From NCBI GenBank assembly GCA_040007395.1, contig JBDTVG010000095.1, positions 1 through 37,810 of the forward strand: a stretch of DNA of 37,810 nucleotides, given 5' to 3'. Numbering within the stretch: the first letter of the stretch is position 1; each line of letters starts with the position of its first letter. Under the pieces are notes generated by a model, which did not search any database, was not told where the DNA came from, and saw only the letters and a list, made by a program, of their open reading frames with translations. Source of the DNA: DATGFK01 sp040007395 (GTDB taxonomy: Bacteria > Chloroflexota > Anaerolineae > Aggregatilineales > UBA2796). A program made the translations under genes and the position numbers. This document shows, piece by piece, positions 25,070-34,500 of this stretch.

Positions 25070-26512
25070 ATGCTCACATTGACGGACTTCAAACAGCGGA
25101 TTCTTGGCCCGCTGCTGCGCGGCGATTCTCCTGCTGACGAGTCGCCGCTGACCTTGTTTGCTGCCCGACTCGACTATCCATTGGTCTATGTCTTTGAATC
25201 GAATCAATGGGCTGAGCTTAGGGGGGCGGCGAAACGGTTGGCGCGTGCAGGTGAGAAACTCAGCACGATTCTAGCCGCCGATGGCTTTACTCCCGATATG
25301 CTGCTGCACAACAGCCCATTAAGCGTGTTAGCGCTATGCCACGATCCGGCATTGGCGCAGCGCTGGGTGGAAGCTATCGAACGTGCTGTGGCGACGGAAA
25401 CAGACATTGTAACCGTTTCGACGGTGCTGCTGCCTGTGACGACTCAGCAGTTGATCGGGGGGCTATATAGCAGTCCACGCAGCGTGATTGGGGTGCCGGG
25501 CATGAATGATTATCAGGAACGCATCAATCGCTACTATGGTCTTAACAGCCCTTCAACGGTGCCAAAGGACGATACGATTGCTCAACGCCGCCACTTCGGA
25601 GAGGTGATCGCGCTGCTGCATACTCTGTTGGCGCGAGCCAGCGAGTCACGACAGATTGTGCCATTCTATGAAGCATTGCCCTTTGCCGAACGGTGCGAGT
25701 CGTGCCGGGTACGTCCTGCCGAAACCTTGCAAGATAGAAATCCTATCTGCGGTGTGTGTTTGCGTAAACGCACTGAAACAGGTCGCGATTCGTCGTTTGC
25801 CGCATCAACCAGTCGCCCGAAACACCCTGCGATTATTCGTATTGAGGCGATTGGATTAGATCAACTTCTGGAACAGCAGCCTACTCCATTAGCCTATCGG
25901 CGGTTGTGTCAGGAGATGCTCGATGTATTCCGCAGTGCACCTAACCAATTTCCCGACGTAACTCGGCTGGCATCGGATACGGGTTGGATGACGCTCGCTA
26001 CACCCGCCGCCGAGGCATTAGACATCGCCGCAACGATTTTGGAGTCGATGGCGCTGCATTATGGGCTAAAACTGCCAACCACCTTTGCGGCTGGCATAGC
26101 ACTCGGTACAGACGAACTGCCTGCCCTGAACGATCTTGCTGAGCAGACCTTTACCTTTTTGCGGCGGATTGAGGGTAATGCCAGCCTGATCGATGTGCGG
26201 GTATACCAACCGGATCAGCCCTTTGATCGCTTCCGCAAGCCGTACACGCTTGACGAAACACGACGATTGAGCGAAGGCGTGGCGCTGCTGCAATCTGCAA
26301 AATTACCGGAAGGATTATTCGCGGAGCTTTCGGAGCAAGCGGCGCATGGGAATGCCGGGTTGTATTACACGTTTGAGCGTTCCAAACTCCCACAGGTCGA
26401 TCAGCAAACGTTGCAACGTCTTGAACACGCTTGGGAGGTCGGTGCAGCACCGGGATCGCGATTCTTCGCTATGCTAACCGTAGCACTGGCATTGGCGACT
26501 CAGGAGCCATGA
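25070..26512 (+). CDS. Solitary Cas10-like protein (palm and zinc ribbon, degenerate)
   Basis: 480 residues laid out like Cas10/Cmr2 without an HD domain. A first palm-like half covers about 36-170 (YVFESNQWAELRGAAKRL at 40-57, then a strand LHNSPLSVLALC at 79-90 and a helix, then VSTVLLPVTTQQL). A zinc-ribbon insert has C209-x2-C212 and C227-x2-C230 (RCESCRVRPAE, ICGVCLRKR). A second palm-like half covers 253-400 (AIIRIEAIGLDQLL, SDTGWMTLATPAAEALDIAATI at 302-322, YGLKLPTTFAAGIALG). Where active Cas10 has GGDD this one reads SDTGW, and the first half has NS where GG is expected, so a nucleotide cyclase activity is unlikely as seen. No cas genes or repeat array are nearby. Ribosome site GGAGAGG lies a rather long 14 bases before ATG. 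The assignment rests on pattern matching by eye. Confidence 0.65.
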   Translation: MLTLTDFKQRILGPLLRGDSPADESPLTLFAARLDYPLVYVFESNQWAELRGAAKRLARAGEKLSTILAADGFTPDMLLHNSPLSVLALCHDPALAQRWVEAIERAVATETDIVTVSTVLLPVTTQQLIGGLYSSPRSVIGVPGMNDYQERINRYYGLNSPSTVPKDDTIAQRRHFGEVIALLHTLLARASESRQIVPFYEALPFAERCESCRVRPAETLQDRNPICGVCLRKRTETGRDSSFAASTSRPKHPAIIRIEAIGLDQLLEQQPTPLAYRRLCQEMLDVFRSAPNQFPDVTRLASDTGWMTLATPAAEALDIAATILESMALHYGLKLPTTFAAGIALGTDELPALNDLAEQTFTFLRRIEGNASLIDVRVYQPDQPFDRFRKPYTLDETRRLSEGVALLQSAKLPEGLFAELSEQAAHGNAGLYYTFERSKLPQVDQQTLQRLEHAWEVGAAPGSRFFAMLTVALALATQEP

Positions 26513-26513
26513 G

Positions 26514-26541
26514 TTGACACTAATGTTATGCACACTATCGT
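26514..26541 (+). promoter_or_regulatory. Sigma-70-type promoter candidate for the secreted protein
   Basis: TTGACA (26514-26519), perfect, then 16 bases and TATCGT (26536-26541). It begins at the end of the Cas10-like gene and lies about 88 bases before the next start. Confidence 0.45.
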
Positions 26542-26628
26542 TACAAGAATTGTAATTATTTTATGCAACAGCTTTTGACGGTTTCTGCTACACTTACGTT
26601 GTTAACCTTTTTTCAACTTGGAGAAGCC

Positions 26629-27105
26629 ATGCGTTCAAAATTGACTGTTCTTGCTGCCATTACTGTACTCGCTGCCTCGTTCCTATTTGTTAATGTGTCT
26701 GTTCATCCTGTGACCTCCGTCAATGCCCAAGCTGTTAAATGCACCGACGCAAAATTCCTGACACAAGTTGCTACCGACTTCACTGACATCAGCAAAATTC
26801 AAGCAACTGATGCGGTTGCCTCTGCACACTCACTACTCATCATTGCAGGTGTGCGTCAGAAGTACGAAGATATGACTGATGTACCGGACACTTGCCTGTC
26901 GGTTCAGTATCAGACTGTTTCTTTCATGGCAAACCTCAGCGATCTCTTCAGCCTCGCCATTGCTTCTCAGGTTGATGCCGCTGGCGCTGCCGATTACGCC
27001 AAAGCTGCTACGGCTCAGGTTGAGCGCGTTAAGAAGCTTGGCGCAGCAATGACCGACCTGATCAAGAACGGCGAAGGCGATATGGCGGCAACCCCCGCTT
27101 CGTAG
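26629..27105 (+). CDS. Small secreted protein of unknown function
   Basis: 158 residues from the ATG at 26629, supported by GGAGAAG just upstream; the longer frame from 26563 is unsupported. Residues 1-35 form a Sec signal peptide (MRSKLTVLAA, hydrophobic core, likely cut after VNAQA). The mature domain of about 125 residues is helical, with only two cysteines, C38 and C88, that could form a disulfide outside the cell, and short repeats of Ala/Val/Asp. No enzymatic motif is visible. It is a single-gene unit with a promoter candidate and a strong hairpin behind it. Confidence 0.75.
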   Translation: MRSKLTVLAAITVLAASFLFVNVSVHPVTSVNAQAVKCTDAKFLTQVATDFTDISKIQATDAVASAHSLLIIAGVRQKYEDMTDVPDTCLSVQYQTVSFMANLSDLFSLAIASQVDAAGAADYAKAATAQVERVKKLGAAMTDLIKNGEGDMAATPAS

Positions 27106-27130
27106 GTATCTAGTTCGCTTAACTTTTTAC

Positions 27131-27171
27131 AAGCCCCCGCTGTCCAAGACGTTAAAGGACAGCGGGGGCTT
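27131..27171 (+). terminator. Terminator hairpin after the secreted protein gene
   Basis: A perfect 15-bp stem, AAGCCCCCGCTGTCC (27131-27145) with its inverse (27157-27171), and an 11-base loop. The T-run after it (GATTCTTGTT) is weak, but the stem is very stable. Confidence 0.8.
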
Positions 27172-27329
27172 GATTCTTGTTGATCAATATTCCCTGCTGT
27201 TTGTAACAAACGCCTCTCTGCCATGACTATTTACAAGATCCAGGAAGTGAGCGTTATGCTTCTGTAGCAATACAACCCTAAGATCGCTATATAAATTATG
27301 GCATACCGAGAGGTTTAGTAGAATACCAG

Positions 27330-28739
27330 ATGACAACAACGACAACCCATTATGATTGCATTGTAATCGGTGCAGGACAGGCTGGCGGGCCGCTTTCGAC
27401 GGCATTGGCAAAAGCCGGACACAAAACGGCGATCATCGAGCGTGAGCATGTCGGCGGGACGTGCATTAATGAAGGCTGTACACCAACCAAAACCATGGTT
27501 GCCAGCGGGCGAGTGGCCTATCTGGCACGGCGCGGCGCTGACTATGGCGTTCACACGGGCGACATCAGCATTGATATGGTCAAGGTACGCCAGCGCAAAC
27601 GCGATATTGTGGACAGTTTCCGCAATGGCAGCCAGAGCCGGATCGAAGGAACTGAAGGTGTAGACCTCCTATTCGGTGAAGCATCTTTTACCGGGCCTAA
27701 GTCTGTCAAAGTCGATATGAACAATGGCAGTATCCACCAGTTAACCGCCGATAAGTTCTTTATCAATACCGGAGCTCGGCCTTCAACCCCGACCATACCG
27801 GGACTCGACAGTGTACCGACCTTGAATTCTACCTCGATCATGGAACTGGACAGCGTTCCCGCGCATTTGCTGGTATTAGGCGGTGGCTATATCGGCCTTG
27901 AGTTCGGGCAAATGTTCCGGCGGTTCGGTAGTCAGGTCACGATTGTGCAGCGCGGCCCGCGTTTGCTGGCTCGCGAAGATGGCGATGTAGCTGAGGAAGT
28001 CGCCAAGATTTTGCGCGAAGATGGCATCGAAGTATTGCTGGAGACAAACACACTGCGCCTTGCACCGGGCAGCAATAGCGGCGAGATTTTACTGACCGTA
28101 CAGACTCCAGAAGGCGAACGCACAATCAGGGGATCGCATTTGCTGGTGGCGGTTGGGCGCACGCCTAACACTGATAAACTCAATTTGCCCGCCGCCGGAG
28201 TCCAGATGGACAAACACGGCTATATCACCGTCAATGATCGGCTGGAAACCAATGTGGCGGGCATTTATGGGTTGGGCGATGTGAAAGGCGGCCCAGCCTT
28301 TACGCACATCTCCTATGACGATTTTCGTATCGTCCGCACCAACTTGATCGAGAAGGGTAACGCCAGTATTGCCAACCGTCTCGTTCCCTATACTGCTTTT
28401 ATCGATCCGCAGTTGGGACGAGTTGGCCTAGGCGAGGAAGAAGCCCGCGCTCTGGGTCGCAATATTAAGGTTGCCAAAATGCCGATGGACTACGTGGCAC
28501 GGGCGCTGGAAGTTGACGAGACACGCGGTTTTATGAAGGCTATCGTCGATGCCGATACCAAGCAGATCCTCGGTTGTGCGATTCTCGGTTTGGAAGGTGG
28601 CGAAATTATGGCAGTTATCCAAATGGCGATGATGGGCAATGTGCCCTATACGAGGCTGAGTGAAGCTGTCTTTGCCCACCCAACTTTAGCGGAGTCGCTG
28701 AATAACCTGTTTAGCCAGCTAGATCAACTAGATCAATAG
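27330..28739 (+). CDS. FAD-dependent disulfide reductase (mercuric reductase-like)
   Basis: Class I pyridine-nucleotide-disulfide oxidoreductase, 469 residues. FAD-binding GAGQAGG is at 14-20, the redox pair C45/C50 in GGTCINEGCTPTK, an NAD(P)-binding LGGGYIGLEF near 183, the second FAD motif GIYGLGDVKGG, and the C-terminal FAHPTLAES with the His-Glu pair near 450-455. The wording of the redox loop (CTPTK rather than CIPSK) and the C-terminus resemble mercuric reductase-like and soluble transhydrogenase-like members more than dihydrolipoamide dehydrogenase, but the C-terminal vicinal cysteine pair that binds mercury is absent, and no 2-oxoacid dehydrogenase subunits are nearby. Substrate unknown. 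It is followed after 10 bases by the GH63-type gene, so the two are probably one operon. Confidence 0.88.
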   Translation: MTTTTTHYDCIVIGAGQAGGPLSTALAKAGHKTAIIEREHVGGTCINEGCTPTKTMVASGRVAYLARRGADYGVHTGDISIDMVKVRQRKRDIVDSFRNGSQSRIEGTEGVDLLFGEASFTGPKSVKVDMNNGSIHQLTADKFFINTGARPSTPTIPGLDSVPTLNSTSIMELDSVPAHLLVLGGGYIGLEFGQMFRRFGSQVTIVQRGPRLLAREDGDVAEEVAKILREDGIEVLLETNTLRLAPGSNSGEILLTVQTPEGERTIRGSHLLVAVGRTPNTDKLNLPAAGVQMDKHGYITVNDRLETNVAGIYGLGDVKGGPAFTHISYDDFRIVRTNLIEKGNASIANRLVPYTAFIDPQLGRVGLGEEEARALGRNIKVAKMPMDYVARALEVDETRGFMKAIVDADTKQILGCAILGLEGGEIMAVIQMAMMGNVPYTRLSEAVFAHPTLAESLNNLFSQLDQLDQ

Positions 28740-28749
28740 GGGACTGAGC

Positions 28750-31410
28750 ATGACCATTGAACATGATCGGCTGAACTCGAATGATCCTTGGCTGCTCTGG
28801 GGGCCTTACCTTGCCGAACGCGCTTGGGGGACAGTACGCGAGGATTACAGCGATAACGGCGATGCGTGGAACTATTTGCCGCACGATCACGCTAGATCAC
28901 GGACATACCGCTGGAACGAAGACGGCATCGCCGGGATTAGCGATGACAAACATCGACTATGTTTTGCGCTGGCTTTGTGGAACGGCAAAGATCCGATTCT
29001 CAAAGAGCGCTTGTTCGGACTGACCGGGCCACAGGGCAATCACGGTGAGGATGTCAAGGAATATTATTTTTATCTGGACAGCACGCCCACGCACAGTTAC
29101 ATGAAGGCGCTGTACAAGTATCCACAAGCCGCGTTCCCTTATACCGATCTGGTCGAGACGAACCAGAAACGCGGCAAATTCGATCCCGAATATGAACTGT
29201 TAGATACAGGTATCTTCAACGAAAACCGCTACTTCGATGTTTTCGTGGAGTACGCCAAAGCTGCCACTGATGATGTGTTGATCCGCATCAGCGCGACCAA
29301 TCGTGGGCCGGAGCCAGCCGAACTGCATCTTTTACCGACTCTATGGTTTCGCAATACGTGGGCGTGGGGACACGATGATCGCCGCCCGTTCATGAGTCAG
29401 GAAGGCACGACTGACACCTTTGAAAAGGTACTGCAAATTAACGCCTATCATCACGATCTTGGCGACTATATGCTGTACTGCGAAAGCCCCGATAGGCTGC
29501 TCTTTACCCAAAACGAAACGAACACCCAACGGTTGTTCGATCTGCCCAGCACGCATCCCTATGTCAAGGATGCGTTCCACGAAGCGATCGTCAACGGCAA
29601 CAAAGCCGCCATCAGCCCCGAAAATATGGGAACCAAAGCGGCAGCGCACTATACCCAGATGATTGCCGCAGGTGAAACTGTGACCATTCGGTTGCGACTC
29701 CGGCACGATACCGGGGCTATCCGGCGAAGCGCCTCACCGTTTGAGGATTTCGACGCGATCTTTACTCAACGCCAACAGGAAGCTGACGATTTCTACGCGA
29801 CGTTAGCCTCGGCAAACGTCAGTGACGATCATAGGGCTGTTCAGCGGCAAGCCTTCGCCGGGATGCTGTGGTCGAAGCAGTATTATCACTACAATGTCGA
29901 TCATTGGATGCAAGGCGATCCGGCGTATCCGCCGCCTGCGAAGGATCGAGCGGGCGGGCGCAATAAGGAGTGGCGACGCTTGGATGCCGCCGAAGTACTC
30001 TCGATGCCCGACAAGTGGGAATATCCTTGGTTCGCGGCATGGGATCTGGCCTTTCACTGTATCCCGCTGTCATTGGTCGATAGCAACTTTGCCAAGAGTC
30101 AACTTGTGCTTCTGCTGCGCGAGTGGTATCTACATCCTAACGGGCAAGTTCCGGCCTACGAATGGTCATTTAGCGACACGAATCCGCCTGTGTTGGCATG
30201 GGCGGCATGGCGCGTCTACAAGATCGACCAGAAGCAGCGTGGCGTAGGCGATACCCATTTTCTTGAGCAGGTCTTTCATAAACTACTGTTGAACTTTACG
30301 TGGTGGGTCAACCGCAAAGACGCGGAAGGGCGCGACGTGTTTCAGGGTGGCTTTCTGGGTCTGGACAATATTGGGGTGTTTGACCGCAGCGCGACTCTCC
30401 CCACCGGCGGACATCTGGAACAGAGCGACGGTACAAGCTGGATGGCGATGTTTTGCCTGAACATGATGACCATTTCGCTAGAACTGGCGCGCACGAATTC
30501 CGTCTATGAAGACATTGCCACCAAGTTCTTCGAGCACTTCATGTATATCGCTGCTGCGATGAACAATATCGGTCAGGAAGGCATTGCCTTGTGGGACGAT
30601 CAGGATGAGTTTTTCTACGATGTCCTGCACCACCCAGACGGCACAACCGTTCCGCTGCGAGTCCGTTCGCTGGTGGGACTGATCCCGTTGCTAGCTGTCG
30701 AAACGATTGACCCAGAACTGTTGGAAACTGTGCCAGCGTTCAGAGGACGGCTTGAATGGTTTCTGGAACATCGCCCCAAACTAGCAGGTCTGGTATCGCA
30801 TTGGGATGTCCCCGGTGCAGGTGAACGCCGCCTTCTAGCGTTAGTGCGTGGACATCGGCTCAAGCGGCTGCTCAAACGCGCCCTTGACCCCGCCGAATTT
30901 CTGAGCGACTACGGCGTGCGTTCGGTCAGCAAATACCACGCTGAGAATCCCTACACGCTGCACGTCGAGGGCATCGAATATACGGTGGGCTATGAACCAG
31001 CCGAGTCACGCAGTGGCTTGTTCGGTGGCAACTCGAACTGGCGCGGACCAATTTGGTTTCCGATCAATTATCTGCTGATTGAATCGTTGCAGAAGTTCCA
31101 CCACTACTACAGTGACGACTTCAAAGTGGAATGCCCTACCGGGTCGGGTCAGTACATGACGCTCAACGACATTGCCGATGAACTGTCGCAGCGGCTGATC
31201 CGTTTGTTCACGGTTGACAAATCCAGCCAACGGCCTTTCAATGGAATGCAGGCTATGCCGCAATCCGATCCGCAGTGGCGCAACTATGTTCTGTTCCATG
31301 AATACTTTCATGGCGACACGGGCGCGGGGCTGGGAGCCAGCCACCAAACAGGCTGGACGGGCTTAGTCGCTAAGTTAATTCAGCAGCAGGGCGATCATTT
31401 GCGCGAGTGA
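28750..31410 (+). CDS. GH63-type glucosidase (mannosylglycerate/oligosaccharide hydrolase-like)
   Basis: 886 residues related to the prokaryotic branch of glycoside hydrolase family 63, (alpha/alpha)6-barrel enzymes that remove glucose from alpha-linked sugars. N-terminal region: WLLWGPYLAERAWGTVREDYS. Barrel motifs: FAAWDLAFHCIPL (about 428-440), with the aspartate that usually acts as general acid, DGTSWMAMFCLNMM, YGVRSVSKYH, and the strongly conserved NWRGPIWFPINYLLIESLQ (about 762-780). There is no signal peptide, so it is cytoplasmic and may act on a stored or imported glucoside. It follows the flavoprotein reductase after 10 bases and its stop is 159 bases before addA. The precise substrate cannot be told. 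Confidence 0.85.
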   Translation: MTIEHDRLNSNDPWLLWGPYLAERAWGTVREDYSDNGDAWNYLPHDHARSRTYRWNEDGIAGISDDKHRLCFALALWNGKDPILKERLFGLTGPQGNHGEDVKEYYFYLDSTPTHSYMKALYKYPQAAFPYTDLVETNQKRGKFDPEYELLDTGIFNENRYFDVFVEYAKAATDDVLIRISATNRGPEPAELHLLPTLWFRNTWAWGHDDRRPFMSQEGTTDTFEKVLQINAYHHDLGDYMLYCESPDRLLFTQNETNTQRLFDLPSTHPYVKDAFHEAIVNGNKAAISPENMGTKAAAHYTQMIAAGETVTIRLRLRHDTGAIRRSASPFEDFDAIFTQRQQEADDFYATLASANVSDDHRAVQRQAFAGMLWSKQYYHYNVDHWMQGDPAYPPPAKDRAGGRNKEWRRLDAAEVLSMPDKWEYPWFAAWDLAFHCIPLSLVDSNFAKSQLVLLLREWYLHPNGQVPAYEWSFSDTNPPVLAWAAWRVYKIDQKQRGVGDTHFLEQVFHKLLLNFTWWVNRKDAEGRDVFQGGFLGLDNIGVFDRSATLPTGGHLEQSDGTSWMAMFCLNMMTISLELARTNSVYEDIATKFFEHFMYIAAAMNNIGQEGIALWDDQDEFFYDVLHHPDGTTVPLRVRSLVGLIPLLAVETIDPELLETVPAFRGRLEWFLEHRPKLAGLVSHWDVPGAGERRLLALVRGHRLKRLLKRALDPAEFLSDYGVRSVSKYHAENPYTLHVEGIEYTVGYEPAESRSGLFGGNSNWRGPIWFPINYLLIESLQKFHHYYSDDFKVECPTGSGQYMTLNDIADELSQRLIRLFTVDKSSQRPFNGMQAMPQSDPQWRNYVLFHEYFHGDTGAGLGASHQTGWTGLVAKLIQQQGDHLRE

Positions 31411-31448
31411 GTGGATCGCGATATTGAATAGGTGTTTGATCATTTAGT

Positions 31449-31514
31449 GGGTCGGGCAGGCCCGACCCCTACATCAAAACCGTCTATTGTAGGGGCCGTT
31501 GCCTGCGCGGCCCG
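31449..31514. repeat. REP-like element with three overlapping palindromes
   Basis: GGGTCGGGC/GCCCGACCC (31449-31457/31460-31468), CCCCTACA/TGTAGGGG (31466-31473/31488-31495) and GGGCCG/CGGCCC (31493-31498/31508-31513) overlap end to end. The first is followed by CTACATC, not T, so it is a repeat rather than a terminator. The TGTAGGGGCCG part resembles the element at 15489-15532. Confidence 0.6.
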
Positions 31515-31569
31515 CATTCTTAGACATGTTTGTTCTTAACGAACGTAGCAGGGAAAATCTAATCAACTT

Positions 31570-34500
31570 ATGGTCTATCCATCCGACTTATCCGAGCAAT
31601 CCGATCAGGGCGGGCTGAATCTTACGCCTGATCAGCGTAAGGCGATCTTCACCCATGACCGCAATCTGATCGTGACGGCTGGCGCAGGCAGTGGCAAAAC
31701 GCGAGTACTGGTTCAACGCTTTATCGAGATGCTTGACCATTACCGCGATTGGTCGCTGCCGTCGCTGGTGGCGATCACCTTCACCGAGAAAGCCGCCCGC
31801 GAAATGCGGGATCGTGTGCGAAAACAGATCGAAATACGGATTCAGGAGCTAACCCGCGATCACGATCCCGAAGCGGTCACACGCTGGCGGACTCATGAAG
31901 CCGCCTTAGACAGCGCCCGGATCGGCACAATTCACGGGCTGTGCGCCACCATCTTGAGAGCGAACGCCGCCGAAGCTCGAATCGATCCCGGCTTCGCAGT
32001 GCTGGATGAAGTCACAGCGGCGGTGCTGCGCGAAGACGCAATTGAGCAAGCCCTCGCAACGCTGGGCGAGACGCACCTAGAAGCGGTACGCTTGCTGGAA
32101 GTCTATGAGGTTCCGGCGGTGAGCGAAGCACTACGCCGGGGAATAGCGTGGTCGGGCGACTGGTTGCAACAGCAAATAGACCCAGACGATTACATAAATC
32201 AGTGGCATGACTGGTACGCAGAGTTTGCCGTTGGTGCGGTTGAACGCCTGCGCGGCGATAGCGAATTTAGTACGGCGCTCAATTGGGAGCCTCCCAACGG
32301 CTGGCCTGCGCCTACCGATAAGCTGATGCAAAACTGGATTAGGATACTCGACCATCGCGATACATGGTTTTCGCCGGCAACGCCGCTGCAAACCCTACTC
32401 GATATTCTGGCGTTCTGGCGCGACGAGATCGATCTGAAAGGCGGTTCGGCAAAGCTGTGGGGTAGTGCCGATCTATTTGAGACTGCCAAAGCGTATGTGA
32501 AATGGATTCGCAGTACAGCAACATCATTGCTAGAAGAAATTGGTGAGTTTGGCGATCCTGACAGCTTATCCGCCGAACTGCTGCCACTGTGGGGTCAAGC
32601 GCTTTCGGCAGCACAGGCTATCTATAAATCGCTCAAGGGGCAGGACAAACTCGACTTTGACGATCTCGAAACGCTAACCCAGCGTTTGTTGAAGACTCAT
32701 CCACAGGTCGCGGAGCGCTATCGGGGAACTGAGTTTCACCATATCCTCGTAGACGAATTTCAGGATACCAATGAGGCACAGCGCGACATCATCTGGGCGC
32801 TGGTTGATCTAAACCGCCCCAATAGTCTGTTTATTGTGGGCGACCCGCGCCAGAGTATTTATGCCTTTCGTGGCGCGAACGTCAGCGTGTTCAACACCGT
32901 CACCGATCAGATTACGACACCCGATGCGCCCGCCATTTCATTGAGCGCATCGTTTCGTTCGCATGAACGCTTAGTGTCTGTATTCAACACTGTCTTTCCT
33001 CAACTCATGGTCAAACTAGACGGGCCAAATCGAGACTATGGCGTTGACTATGGAAACCTCATGGAAGCCGTCCGCGAGTCGCCCGATAGGCCATGTCTTG
33101 AATTGATCGTGATCGATAAAGAAAACGCCGCCGAAACCAGTCGCAGCGCCGACGATTTGCGGCGTTGGGAAGCCAGAACACTAGCGCAACGCTTGCTAGC
33201 CATCGTTGAAGCAGGCTGGTTGATCACTGATGAGCTAGAGAATGTTCAGCGTCCGATTGGCTATGGCGATATGGCGGTATTGTTCCAGTCGCGCAGCAGT
33301 ATGCCACTGGTCGAAGAGGCGTTCAAGGCGGCAGGGATCGATTATGTCACGATAGCAGGGCAGGGCTATTATGACCGCCCCGAAGTGTGGGATCTGCTGA
33401 ATCTGCTCAAGGCGCTCTATAACACAGCAGATGATCTGTCGTTGGCTTCGGCGCTGCGTTCGCCGCTGTACAATCTGAGCGATGATGATCTGTTCGCCTT
33501 GCGGCTGCAAACGCCATCGGGCACGTTGTGGGACACCTTGATCGACTCCCAACGCACTTACCAGCCCACGCCACCTAATCTGGATCAAGTTTACTTCGCC
33601 CGCGAATCGCTGCTGCGGCTGCACGCTAGCGCAGGTCGTATCACCATTGCCGAACTGCTGGTTCGCACTCTTGAAGAAACGGCTTACCTTGCTACCCTCA
33701 GCGGCCTCTCCGACGGCACACAGCGCTGCGCTAATGTCGAGAAGTTGATCGAACTAGCCCGGCATAGTGAATTTGTCGCGCTAGGCAGCTTCATCGCTTC
33801 GTTGGAAACGCTGAACACGCGCACTGAGAGTCGTGAAGGGGAAGCACCCGTCGCGACTGAGGGTGCAGTCCAGTTGATGACGATTCATGCCAGCAAAGGG
33901 CTTGAATTTCAGGTCGTGGCGTTGTTCGATGCGTCATGGCATCGCAACGCGCAACGACCGTTGCTAGTTAACGATCCAATGGTCGGACCAGTGTGCATGG
34001 TTCGCGATGAGAACAACGAACCGTTAGAACCCTTTGCCTACCGTCTAGCGCAGCGCTATCAGGCCGAACGCGAACAAGCCGAACGTACCCGCCTGTTGTA
34101 TGTCGCCATGACCCGCGCTCAGGAATATCTCATTGTCAGTGGGCGACTCACCAAGGATGCAACATGGTTGAACCAACTCATTGACACATTGGGAATGCGT
34201 GAAATCGTAAGTAATGGAATCGCACCTGACGAAGAACTCCTGCTGTCGGAAAACTGCTTGCTGCGAATGCCGACTATGCCGCCATCTGTGGCTGACACCG
34301 ATATAGAACAAGATCGGCGTGAACCGACTACGCCGCGCAATGTGACCCCTCGCGGTTGGGATGCGCTTACGATGCAGCAGATCGAGGGTATCGATCCGCA
34401 GGAACCATGGCTGCTCGTCCAGCCGCCTGTAGATCGGCAAGCGCCAGCACAGACGTTGAGCGCCACCGAGATCGCGGTATTAGGCGAATCAAAGGCGCTT

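Noticed and set aside
25070..26512. A CRISPR array or cas operon around the Cas10-like gene
   Set aside because: No regularly spaced direct repeats and no other cas-like gene are present in the window; both neighbours are sufS and a secreted protein gene.
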